From assembly GCA_025642075.2 (NCBI GenBank), contig JAODUO010000190.1, positions 453,501-517,500 on the forward strand: 64,000 nucleotides of DNA. Direction: 5' to 3'. The notes under the pieces were generated by a model. It worked only from the letters and a program-made list of their open reading frames with translations. It was not told the origin of the DNA and did not search any database. The DNA is from Ridgeia piscesae (Eukaryota; Annelida; Polychaeta; Sabellida; Siboglinidae). A program made the translations under genes and the position numbers. Shown piece after piece: positions 49,301 through 54,213 of the stretch. Within the stretch, counting starts at the first letter, position 1. Each line of letters begins with the position of its first letter.

Positions 49301-51865
49301 TCATTGGCATTGTGTCTATTCACATCCGAGCAGTGTCAGCGTTAGGTCGACCGACAAAGACCGCACACTGATGTTTTGGCACTGACAGTTTCTAATTTGC
49401 ATAGATTTCAGATGAGTACGTCATCAGTCCTAGACTCGTGCTGTCCTAACAGTTTGCTGTGTCGATGACACTGAAACTAATATTCACAAAGTTGAGCTGA
49501 TGTGACAGTCATATAACCATTCATTTGAGACTCCACTGCTTGGTTGCTTGTGTATTGTCATGCTAACTTTCAAGAATGTTAGTTTTGTGTGCATCAGTAG
49601 AGCAAACTACAAATGGATGGAAATTGAGAACTTAAGATGGACATCCCTCTGAACTGAATCTTATGCAAATTAGAAAGTGGTACGACAGTCAATAGACTAT
49701 TATACTGTGTGCCCAATGCTAACATTGCTCAGAAGTTCACAGAACACAAAAAATGATACGATTGTAGGTATGTTTATATATATTTTCAGAATTAATATGG
49801 GAAAATCATTTGTACACTTAATAATATATATGGTACCAATGTCACTGGGACCTGGCCAGTCATAAGTGCAGCCAATGTTGAATTGAATGTTTTAGAAATG
49901 TTTTGAATTGTAAATTTTTTGAATGCACATTTATCTTTAGTATTACTGATAAAAAAGTTATAATGAGTTTTTAGTCAGTATATAACATTGAATTGACTGC
50001 ATCTGCATAGCAATGACACTTGTAGTTGTACTTAACTATGTATACTTTTGTCATGTAATACAACCATTTCACGGTACACCAGTATAACCACTTGTATGGG
50101 GCACTATATAAGGATTGTATTATTACTAGTAACAGAACAACAGTTCAGAGAAAGTCACAAACTACACCTGAAGATATAGCCTTGAGTCTAATGTTGACAC
50201 TATTGAGTTAAGGACAGATATCTGTGACTGACTCGGTTGCAACTTGAGTCAACTATGATCCAGCAACATCTGTGTAGCATTGATTACGATTATGATAATG
50301 CTTGTAACGCCACTGGGTTTGACCTTTGAGGATATTGGCGCATAAGAACTCATCATTATTATTACTCTTATTTTTCAGCGTCTTTTCCGAATGCATTCTC
50401 ATCGACAGCTGCAGCAGCCGCGCAGTTGCAGCAAGCTGCTGCAAACTCACCAGCTGGCAAACAGACTGAAGGTTGTATGACGTCAGTTGCATGTGTAATT
50501 GTGTCGATTAACATTCTGAGACAGCGATATCTGGGTTCAAATCAATTAGACAATCAGCTTAAAATGAATTTCAAGTCCTACATATTTTGACCACAATTGT
50601 GGTATGTGTAAATGAATGTTTGCCAGAGCGCAGTGGCTCAGGGGGTAGCTTCAAACTCTTGACTAAGAGAATCCGGGTTCAAATCCTGTGCTGCGTGTGA
50701 AACCGTGGGCAAGTTGTTTCCCTCTACATTGTTCCAGTTCACTCAGATGTATGAATGAGTAACTGGCTATAGACAGTAGTTGATATTTCCACGAGCAGCC
50801 TTTGTGCATTAATTGCAGTATGGCTGGATGCCTCCCAGAGCAGTTGAGATGGTGTTTGATTGAACAGATCTGCCAGGGAAGTAGAGTGTAAAGCACTGAG
50901 GACTGGATACTGCAACATATAAGAACTTACCTTTACCTTGTACCTTTTGCTGTGTTGTGACAGGTCCCGATGGAGCCAACCTGTTCATCTACCATCTGCC
51001 GCAGGAGTTTGGTGACCAGGACCTTATGCAGATGTTCATGCCCTTTGGCAATGTCATCTCTGCAAAAGTATTCATTGACAAACAGACGAACTTGAGCAAA
51101 TGCTTTGGTGTGTGCCATTTCTTGCATCACATAACCCAGTCTTTTGATTTAGTCAATTTAATGTCTTTATTCCTGTTTTTTTTTTCAAGTTACCAGACAA
51201 CAATATAAAGTGTAATACAGTGTAATAACATAACTTTTATTACCAACTACAGATATTGTTTGTAAAGTTTGCAATGTTTAATAAATAGTTAGGATGATTT
51301 TTGTAGTCTTCCCTTGATTTGTTATTCAGATGTTTTACTATCAACATGTTGTCAATGTCATTGTCAGAACTGAGAGGTTTGATTTCTGTGATACAATATA
51401 AACAAACATGCTTTCTCTGTAGCTGGGCCAACAATCTGGAATCGACTCCCTATTACAATTAAATCTTCTGAAACTGTAACCACCTTTCGTAACATATTTG
51501 TTTGAAATTGCTTTCCACCATACATTTTCAGCGGTTCCATGTTCTAATGACGACTTTTGCCTGTTTATGATTATGCCAAATGATTTTGTTTGTTGCACAG
51601 CTGAGCTTGAATTTGCAAGGATACGGGCGCTGTTGAAGTGTTACAATTGTTCTAATTATATATGGCGTCATGCCTGTGTGTGTGTAATGTATATATGTGT
51701 GTCTGTGTTTGCATGTGTTCACCTCCTCGTGATGCAGGGTTTGTGAGCTACGACAACCCCGCGTCCTCCCAGGGCGCCATCCAGTCGATGAACGGCTTCC
51801 AGATCGGCATGAAGCGACTCAAGGTGCAGCTGAAGCGAGGCAAGAGTGACAGCAAGCCCTACTAG
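20644..51865 (+). CDS. CELF: CELF1/2-type RNA-binding protein gene (15 shared coding exons; whole-gene entry)
   Basis: Joining 15 exons gives one uninterrupted 524-codon frame (532 with the longer donor of the 45139 exon). It encodes RRM1, RRM2, a ~210-residue Ala/Gln/Ser/Asn-rich divergent domain and a C-terminal RRM3 ending in KSDSKPY. The RNP2/RNP1 motifs are visible: MFVGQV and KGCCFVTF; KLFLGM and [16 protein letters not shown] and KCFGFVSY. The arrangement and sequence are those of CELF/Bruno proteins (vertebrate CELF1/2 about 490-510 aa), which bind UGU-rich RNA and control splicing in the nucleus and mRNA decay and translation in the cytoplasm. The hallmark string [16 protein letters not shown] in RRM3 is near-identical to vertebrate CELF. 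The exact paralogue is inferred: C-terminus and linker start ([19 protein letters not shown]) fit CELF1/2, while RRM1 DKVTGMSK lacks the CELF1/2 loop insertion and resembles CELF3-6. Coding DNA is more GC-rich than the introns. Confidence 0.95.
21043..22042. mobile_element. piggyBac-like non-autonomous element, 1000 bp, flanked by TTAA
   Basis: The left end CCCTGCGACCGGCCA and right end (inverted) CCCTGCGACCGGCCA are perfect 15-bp inverted repeats. Each is bounded by TTAA (21039-21042 and 22043-22046). TTAA duplications with termini starting CCC are the piggyBac hallmark. The interior has no transposase frame. It sits in the CELF intron between exons 2 and 3. Confidence 0.85.
22095..22137. 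repeat. GGACATTTTGGTA short direct repeats
   Basis: Three near-copies of (A/G)GACATTTTGGTA(A/G)CA. The inverse motif TACCAAAATGTCC recurs at 25036-25165. Confidence 0.7.
22363..24391 (+). repeat. Minisatellite 1: 54-bp unit, about 37 copies (CELF intron 2)
   Basis: The unit runs AGTGTTCAGTGCAGAGTCTC, TAGTCTCTACAGCTGAGTCA, GATGAACAACAGCT. Copies are nearly identical (GCAGAG/GGAGAG/GTAGAG variants), with a few 12-bp-shorter units and single-base indels. Every unit carries TGAGTCA, the AP-1 core, overlapping a CAGCTG E-box. The open frame ([18 protein letters not shown] per unit) follows from an 18-codon unit without stops and is not taken as protein. Confidence 0.97.
24392..25631 (+). other. 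CELF intron 2, distal part
   Basis: AT-rich. Holds TACCAAAATGTC-type motifs (25036-25165), inverse of those at 22095-22137. Otherwise nothing recognised. Confidence 0.5.
25632..25714 (+). CDS. CELF: CELF exon 3: RNP1 and second half of RRM1
   Basis: Acceptor TTTTGCAG ends at 25631 and donor GGG|GTGAGT starts at 25715. With one base from exon 2 it encodes GCCFVTF (RNP1), then [21 protein letters not shown], 28 codons ending in phase 0. [10 protein letters not shown] and LHN match CELF1/2 rather than CELF3-6. The exon splits RNP1 exactly before its first Gly. Confidence 0.95.
25715..26915 (+). other. CELF intron 3
   Basis: AT-rich with long A/T runs at 26170-26250. No element recognised. Confidence 0.5.
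26916..26964 (+). CDS. CELF: CELF exon 4: RRM1 C-terminal strand and RRM1-RRM2 linker
   Basis: A short 49-nt exon follows acceptor TTGTAG; donor AGTA|GTAAGT starts at 26965. It encodes [16 protein letters not shown], equivalent to the conserved [12 protein letters not shown] that closes RRM1 in CELF proteins, and leaves one base that makes Ile with the next exon. Confidence 0.93.
27075..27300. repeat. CA-rich tract plus interspersed-repeat tail
   Basis: CACACGCACGCACG-type tract (27075-27180), then the tail ACTTTATTTACGGCTGTCCC with GTGTGTACATACATG, also seen at 1384-1440. Confidence 0.7.
27490..27621 (+). CDS. CELF: CELF exon 5: first half of RRM2
   Basis: Acceptor GGTTTCAG ends at 27489 and donor AAAG|GTAATC starts at 27622, leaving one base. 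It encodes (I)[20 protein letters not shown] and continues through [20 protein letters not shown] to QSK. RNP2 is KLFLGM. The SENDVRMMF and GTIEECTVL segments align residue by residue with CELF RRM2. Confidence 0.95.
27906..27985 (+). CDS. CELF: CELF exon 6: RNP1 and second half of RRM2, with GC donor
   Basis: After acceptor GTTGTAG the exon encodes [19 protein letters not shown] then MHQSQTME (27 codons with the preceding base). The only junction that keeps the conserved QTMEGC..SP string is GAG|GCAAGT at 27986, a GC-AG intron with otherwise perfect consensus. The nearby GT at 27990 would put the next exon out of frame. GC donors are usually weaker than GT donors and are often found at regulated exons. 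Confidence 0.93.
28083..30915 (+). repeat. Minisatellite 2: 39-bp GT-rich unit, about 72 copies (CELF intron 6)
   Basis: The unit runs GTTAGTGTCAGTCACATGAG, TCTGATAGGTGTGTTGCTT, with variants CACGTG/CACATG/CATGTG/CATATG, GGTAGG/GATAGG and GTTGGTT/GTTTGTT/GCTTGTT. Some units lack a CA (37 bp). The transcribed strand is UGU-rich in every unit. Frames are open on both strands because 39 is 13 codons; not regarded as coding. Confidence 0.97.
31085..31420 (+). mobile_element. LINE 3'-end fragment (ORF2 C-terminus)
   Basis: A plus-strand frame contains [20 protein letters not shown] and [18 protein letters not shown]. This is the FFxRTVxEWNxLPExVV C-terminal pattern of LINE ORF2 with a degraded NSLP. 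It lies in CELF intron 6 just before exon 7. Confidence 0.7.
31606..31758 (+). CDS. CELF: CELF exon 7: end of RRM2 and start of divergent linker; its 3' end seeds a minisatellite
   Basis: Acceptor CTTGTTGTAG ends at 31605 and donor GCT|GTAAGT starts at 31759; 51 codons, phase 0 at both ends. It encodes [20 protein letters not shown], closing RRM2 ([10 protein letters not shown] is a CELF1/2 signature), and continues to GGLTPQYLA. Joined to LLQQ of the next exon this recreates the conserved PQYLALLQQ. The last 37 coding bases plus the donor are the founder unit of the 64-bp array that follows. Only this first donor keeps the frame; the next copy adds 64 nt and shifts it. Confidence 0.95.
31722..34430 (+). 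repeat. Minisatellite 3: 64-bp unit made of CELF exon 7 end plus its splice donor, about 42 copies
   Basis: Each unit holds about 37 bp of exon 7 (encoding [12 protein letters not shown]), then GTAAGTACAGTCTGTCTATT and GTACTGG. The first unit is the real exon end; the rest lie in intron 7. The intronic half is almost invariant. Most differences fall in the exon-derived half (ACGTCGG/ACATCGG/ACGTCAG and CCGCAG/CCACAC). 64 is not divisible by 3, so downstream donors would shift the frame and reach a stop near 31888. Confidence 0.98.
34500..34790 (-). mobile_element. LINE 3'-end fragment
   Basis: The minus strand reads [19 protein letters not shown], a stop, then TLLKTHLFN. This is the LWNSLPxxLR...LLKTHLF ending of CR1/L2-type ORF2. 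It lies directly after minisatellite 3. Confidence 0.75.
35090..35147 (+). CDS. CELF: CELF exon 8: linker (LLQQ)
   Basis: Acceptor TTGTTGTAG ends at 35089 and donor TCAG|GTACGT starts at 35148, leaving one base. It encodes [19 protein letters not shown], continuing PQYLA of exon 7 into the CELF LLQQ motif. Phase 0 in, phase 1 out. The whole 64-bp donor array lies in the intron before it. Confidence 0.92.
35148..35897 (+). other. CELF intron 8
   Basis: No repeat or motif recognised apart from normal splice sites. Confidence 0.5.
35898..35966 (+). CDS. CELF: CELF exon 9: Gln/Ala-rich linker
   Basis: Acceptor CCTTTACAG ends at 35897 and donor CCTG|GTAGGT starts at 35967. It encodes [20 protein letters not shown] then TSP, comparable to the Ala-rich ALAAAASAAQNTP stretch of vertebrate CELF1. 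Symmetric phase 1-1, so it can be skipped without a frameshift. Confidence 0.9.
36158..36256. repeat. Near-perfect 99-nt hairpin (arms about 37 nt)
   Basis: The left arm AAGCTATTTAATATGTATAG then AACATCACTGCTATTGA pairs with TCAATAGCAGTGATGTTCTA then TGAATATTAAATAGCTT across a loop of about 24 nt. Only a small internal mismatch occurs. The size fits a precursor microRNA or a tiny palindromic MITE. I do not recognise a known microRNA in it. Located in CELF intron 9. Confidence 0.75.
36257..37002 (+). other. CELF intron 9, middle part
   Basis: AT-rich, no recognised element; ends in a (GA)9-like run at 37003-37021. Confidence 0.5.
37044..39935 (+). repeat. Minisatellite 4: 55/57-bp unit, about 51 copies (CELF intron 9)
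   Basis: The unit runs GGTGTACTCAGGCAGCTAAG, GTGATACTAGTGGCGTTGAG, GTTAGGGTGGGCCAGTA. A 55-bp form lacks GT after AGG. Variants mix along the array. Every unit carries TTAGGGTGGG and a donor-like TAAG|GTGATA. The stop-free frame (19 codons per unit) is not considered coding. Confidence 0.97.
39940..40193 (+). repeat. Polypurine (GA-rich) tract
   Basis: Almost pure purine on the + strand (GGGAGGGAGG, GAGAGAGAGG). A segment of about 60 bp starting GTGCAAGGAAGAGCCAGGGT is duplicated at about 40055 and 40116. It ends about 60 bp before exon 10. Confidence 0.9.
40252..40314 (+). CDS. CELF: CELF exon 10: Ala/Ser/Asn-rich linker
   Basis: Acceptor CATTGTGTAG ends at 40251 and donor ACAG|GTACAT starts at 40315. 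It encodes [20 protein letters not shown] then T, with no stop and the same 1-1 phase as its neighbours. It is GC-rich against AT-rich flanks. It lies only about 60 bp after a polypurine tract that closes the 57-bp minisatellite. Assignment rests on phase, strong sites and composition, because this part of CELF proteins is poorly conserved. Confidence 0.82.
40315..41477 (+). other. CELF intron 10, first part
   Basis: An 86-codon open frame (40534-40794) has no recognisable motif. Otherwise nothing seen. Confidence 0.5.
41478..41690 (+). repeat. Degenerate minisatellite, about 37-bp unit, 5-6 copies
   Basis: Recurring pattern GCATTATTTCAACCTGTGAC followed by ACCCTACCCTAG, with many substitutions. 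Confidence 0.7.
41691..43189 (+). other. CELF intron 10, middle part
   Basis: AT-rich, nothing recognised. Confidence 0.5.
43190..43353. repeat. (TA)n / (CA)n compound microsatellite
   Basis: ACACATGTGTGTATATAT blocks occur twice, followed by TATACATA and TATATA runs. Confidence 0.95.
43764..43838 (+). CDS. CELF: CELF exon 11: linker ([14 protein letters not shown])
   Basis: Acceptor TCTGTGCCAG ends at 43763 and donor CCAG|GTGAGT starts at 43839. It encodes [20 protein letters not shown] then MANNP, similar in style to the LQNLAALAA and GALQTLAG segments of CELF1/2. Symmetric phase 1-1. Confidence 0.88.
44036..44262 (+). mobile_element. LINE 3' remnant, sibling of 51385-51665
   Basis: Shares CCCTATTACAATTAAATCTT, CATATTTGTTTG, TTTATGATTATGCCAAATGA and the following segment with the copy in intron 15. 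The coding part is shorter here. Confidence 0.7.
44440..44532 (+). CDS. CELF: CELF exon 12: linker ([16 protein letters not shown])
   Basis: Acceptor GTCCTACAG ends at 44439 and donor TCTG|GTATGT starts at 44533. It encodes [20 protein letters not shown] then [11 protein letters not shown], 31 codons, symmetric phase 1-1. The stop-free frame matches the preceding and following exons. Confidence 0.88.
44533..45115 (+). other. CELF intron 12
   Basis: No recognised element. The last 20 bp are a (CTGT)n tract that supplies the pyrimidine tract of exon 13. Confidence 0.5.
45139..45354 (+). CDS. CELF: CELF exon 13: linker with [10 protein letters not shown] and two in-frame tandem donors
   Basis: The acceptor lies behind a (CTGT)4 tract, TGTCCACAG, ending at 45138. 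The exon encodes a Thr/Asn/Gly-rich stretch and then [15 protein letters not shown], the most conserved part of the CELF linker (vertebrate [13 protein letters not shown]). Two donors are available: GCAG|GTTTGT at 45331 and CAAG|GTAAAG at 45355. Both leave phase 1, so the longer form adds eight residues, GLSGLLSQ. The vertebrate gene is also variable right after QQYA. Confidence 0.93.
45512..45677 (+). other. Candidate cryptic or poison exon of CELF
   Basis: A 166-nt segment has an excellent acceptor (CTCTTCTTCCCTTGCAG, ending 45511) and a strong donor ATTG|GTGAGT at 45678. Its length is not a multiple of three. Entered from exon 13 in phase 1 it reads GRDRH and then stops. Inclusion would remove RRM3 and probably trigger nonsense-mediated decay. 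Seen in sequence: the splice sites and the stop. Inferred: that it is ever used. A second acceptor-like CAG at about 45628 precedes a [10 protein letters not shown] reading in another phase, which loosely recalls the vertebrate alternative segment NQNLLTQQ but is out of frame here. Confidence 0.3.
45678..46818 (+). other. CELF intron 13, proximal part
   Basis: Repeated CAGCTGT..GATATCTTG motifs (45850-46010), then a G-rich stretch with GGGTTTGTGGGAAGGG-like decayed tandem copies (46060-46300). No coding signal. Confidence 0.5.
46819..48070 (+). repeat. Minisatellite 5: 13-bp unit (26-bp higher order), about 95 copies (CELF intron 13)
   Basis: Units are GAGATGGTAGGGT, GACATGGTTGGGT and, in the distal half, the dimer GAGATAGTAGGGT plus GAGGTGGTAGGGT. 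G-rich on the transcribed strand. Every junction spells GGGTGAG. The long minus-strand frames (His/Pro/Ser/Thr/Tyr-rich) come from the repeat and are open in several frames. Confidence 0.96.
48071..50378 (+). other. CELF intron 13, distal part
   Basis: AT-rich, no recognised transposon or conserved frame. Confidence 0.5.
50379..50471 (+). CDS. CELF: CELF exon 14: Ala/Gln-rich segment before RRM3
   Basis: Acceptor TTATTTTTCAG ends at 50378 and donor GAAG|GTTGTA starts at 50472. It encodes [20 protein letters not shown] then [11 protein letters not shown]. The terminal GKQTE followed by GPDGANLF of the next exon matches SQKEGPEGANLF of vertebrate CELF1. Symmetric phase 1-1. Confidence 0.92.
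50622..50935 (+). mobile_element. tRNA-derived SINE (family B), copy 2
   Basis: A-box AGTGGCTCAGGGGGTAG and B-box GGGTTCAAATCC (50675-50686), both well preserved. The body and the AGTGTAAAGCACTGAGGA tail align with 19391-19700. It lies in the short intron between exons 14 and 15, ending only about 30 bp before exon 15. Confidence 0.85.
50964..51107 (+). CDS. CELF: CELF exon 15: first part of RRM3
   Basis: Acceptor TTGTGACAG ends at 50963 and donor TTTG|GTGTGT starts at 51108, leaving one base. It encodes [20 protein letters not shown], then [20 protein letters not shown] and QTNLSKCF. This is almost identical to vertebrate CELF1/2 RRM3 and is the strongest homology in the window. RNP2 is LFIYHL. 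It ends inside RNP1 (KCF|GFVSY). Confidence 0.97.
51385..51665 (+). mobile_element. LINE 3'-end fragment (ORF2 C-terminus)
   Basis: The plus strand reads [20 protein letters not shown], then [17 protein letters not shown] and a stop. This is the [26 protein letters not shown] ending of CR1/L2-type LINEs. Located in CELF intron 15. Confidence 0.85.
51738..51865 (+). CDS. CELF: CELF exon 16: end of RRM3 and stop
   Basis: Acceptor GATGCAG ends at 51737; TAG stop at 51863-51865. It encodes [20 protein letters not shown], then [20 protein letters not shown] and PY. The ending matches KRSKNDSKPY of vertebrate CELF1/2 and differs from KRPKDANRPY of CELF3-6. The upstream polypyrimidine region (51670-51720) is unusually UG-rich, and a donor-like CAG|GTCAGT lies six bases after the stop. 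Confidence 0.97.
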
Positions 51866-52067
51866 CACCAGGTCAGTGCATGCATGCATGTGTGTGTACG
51901 TGTTTGTGTGTGCTCTGTGTGTACAAACACATCTTGTCTGCTTCACAATCGGCCACCCACAAAGAGAAACACATGACCACTTCAGTCGAGGCGTCACCTA
52001 CCACTTTGTTTTTGAAGATTTTTTGTGGTAAAATTGTTGCAAAGTCGACATTTGTGAACCCCAATGA

Positions 52068-52158
52068 GCATCTGTCCTGTGTAAGTAGTGCATCTGTCCT
52101 GTGTAAGTAGTGCATCTGTCCTGTGTAAGTAGTGCATCTGTCCTGTGTAAGTAGTGTG
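52068..52158 (+). repeat. Small tandem repeat, 22-bp unit, four copies
   Basis: GCATCTGTCCTGTGTAAGTA plus GT, repeated four times with little change. Each contains GTAAGT. Confidence 0.95.
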
Positions 52159-52920
52159 GGAACTCGATAAAATGTTGTCTGTTTCAGCTAAACACCACAT
52201 TAATGTGCAGCAAGTAAATAGTGATATAGAAAAACTTGTGTTAATACTTGCAAGAGATATCATTTTACATCTCTGTGGGACGTGGATGATAACTAATCAC
52301 CAGGGAGTAAGTTCACACTGGTGGCATAGGGAGGTCAGTTACAAAATGTGCCTTGGTTTTGGAACACCAGGGAAGGGGAACTGAAGATGGGTTGGGGACA
52401 TGTAGCTTACTAGCCAAGCAGGGAATCACACCCTACGTTTGGATGTCAGCAGTGAAGGACTGTAAACAGTCTACAAAAAGACAGGTTATGAACAGACAGG
52501 ATATTGACGACACTGAATACTGTTTATGGATCCACGTGTGTTAAGAGGGTGAGACTTGGGTGATATGTGACAGTTATGTGACTGTCATGTTCTCTCTGTG
52601 GCCAAGTGTGAAGCAGCCATCTTTCTCTCCTTGTCACACTTATTGAACAGGAAAAGAAACTACATCCTCTGTGTCATACGTGTCAACAAGACTGTAAAAA
52701 ATCCCAAAAGATGCGTTTGAATTTTTTTTGCTATGTTAAACAAGCTTTTGTAGCTCGACGTAAAAATTATCCAGTCATGTTTTGTGCAAAAACAGTTGTT
52801 AGTTTATGACTGTATTTTGAAAAACCCATCTCCTTATTTTACACACAAACTATAATATTCCAAAATATTGTAAATAGGCACTTATGATTGTGTATACTGT
52901 TGTCTCAAGAGAAAGTAAAT

Positions 52921-52921
52921 G

Positions 52922-52967
<46 letters not shown>

Positions 52968-52970
52968 ATG
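52921..52970. repeat. (TA)n microsatellite
   Basis: Uninterrupted TATATA run. Confidence 0.95.
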
Positions 52971-53731
52971 CATTTTTATAACTAAATATAAATGTTTTAC
53001 ACTTTGATCTTTGTCTTAATTTGGTGCAATGAACACATTGTACAGAACTCGGTGAATTGAAAACAAGTTCGTTAAAATAATGTTCTAGTTCACGTGACTA
53101 TTTATGAGGCGCATACAAAGCAGTGTGTGTACATGCCGTGTACATATCTGGACATTATGGAAACGTCACAGGTGGAGATGAAGTTTCTTTCCCTGACTGT
53201 GTTTAGGGCTGTAGAACGGTCCCATTTCTTCTCTGTGTTGGCGGTAGTTGTCATGTTGCTGTTATTTTGCCGAAGCACCCTTGTTTTGCGACTGTCAGCT
53301 GCCTGTAGTTCGCATGTGATTTTTACCCTGCCCACCTATGCTGTGTGCTGGTAATATACCCCATCTCAATGTTGTGTCTGCCACCCCTGTGGGTGAAGGG
53401 GTGAGTAGTGTGCTGTGGGTGTTGTCTTTGTGTAGATGTCTTGTGGTTTTCTGTGTCACATCAACATTCCAATAAGACTCTTTTACATAAGTCAACCTCC
53501 TCGATGTTCTTGCTGTCGTTCTATAGTTTGACAGAGTTAGCTGGCCACGGTGAGCCTACTTGCGTGCATGGCTCACCACTTGTTGTAAACTCCCATATAA
53601 CACTCACTCAAGTCAAGCATTGTCACGTATCATGAAGTGTCTGTAATGAAATGGCTCAAATGTTACACAGAAGTAACGCAGTTGAAGCGTACACTTACAA
53701 ATGTCCATTTTTACAGCAGTGTCAAGTGCAC

Positions 53732-53776
53732 ACACGCACGCACGCACGCACACGCTCGCACGCACACACACACTTC
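53732..53776. repeat. (CACG)n/(CA)n microsatellite
   Basis: CACACGCACGCACGCACGCA and a following CA run. Confidence 0.9.
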
Positions 53777-54213
53777 TAGAACTATTCAGCTTTCGTAGCT
53801 GATCTCAGTTTGTGCATGAGATAAGTTTTTTATGTTCCATCTGCTGGGTTTTTAGCTGCATCCAATAAATCTCTGTTGTCTTTCCCTCTACCTTCCCAGT
53901 TCATGTCTCCCCTGTAGTCGCACACTGGAAGTCTTAGTTAGTGTGTCAACAGCAAGACGCTGGTATACAACAGACTTTAATGTTTACATCACTTCAGCAA
54001 TGCCACGTTAATGTAAACATGTTGGTGTTAGCAAATGCACCTTTCAGTTACAGTACAATGTTGACAGCTGTATCAGAACAGACAAACAAACAAACATTAG
54101 ATCATTCTTGTCGGCATAAGAATAAATTTAAGACGCTAGGAGGTGTGTGGTGAGCACCTGTCAAAACATGCTCCATTCATTTCAATTCTGTCTGCTTATC
54201 TTTTTTCTCGTAG

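Larger units (their letters stand above)
51872..54213 (+). other. Possible 3' UTR intron, or contiguous 3' UTR
   Basis: ACCAG|GTCAGT lies six bases after the stop. A strong acceptor (pyrimidine run TTTTTTCTCGTAG) ends at 54213. Splicing here would leave the junction too close to the stop to trigger nonsense-mediated decay. The interval holds a UG-rich stretch (51885-51925), a four-copy GTAAGT-bearing repeat (52068-52158), a TA tract (52921-52970), a UGUAAAUA (PUF-type) site near 52869 and an AATAAA at 53864. It may equally be continuous 3' UTR. Only transcript data would decide. Confidence 0.35.
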
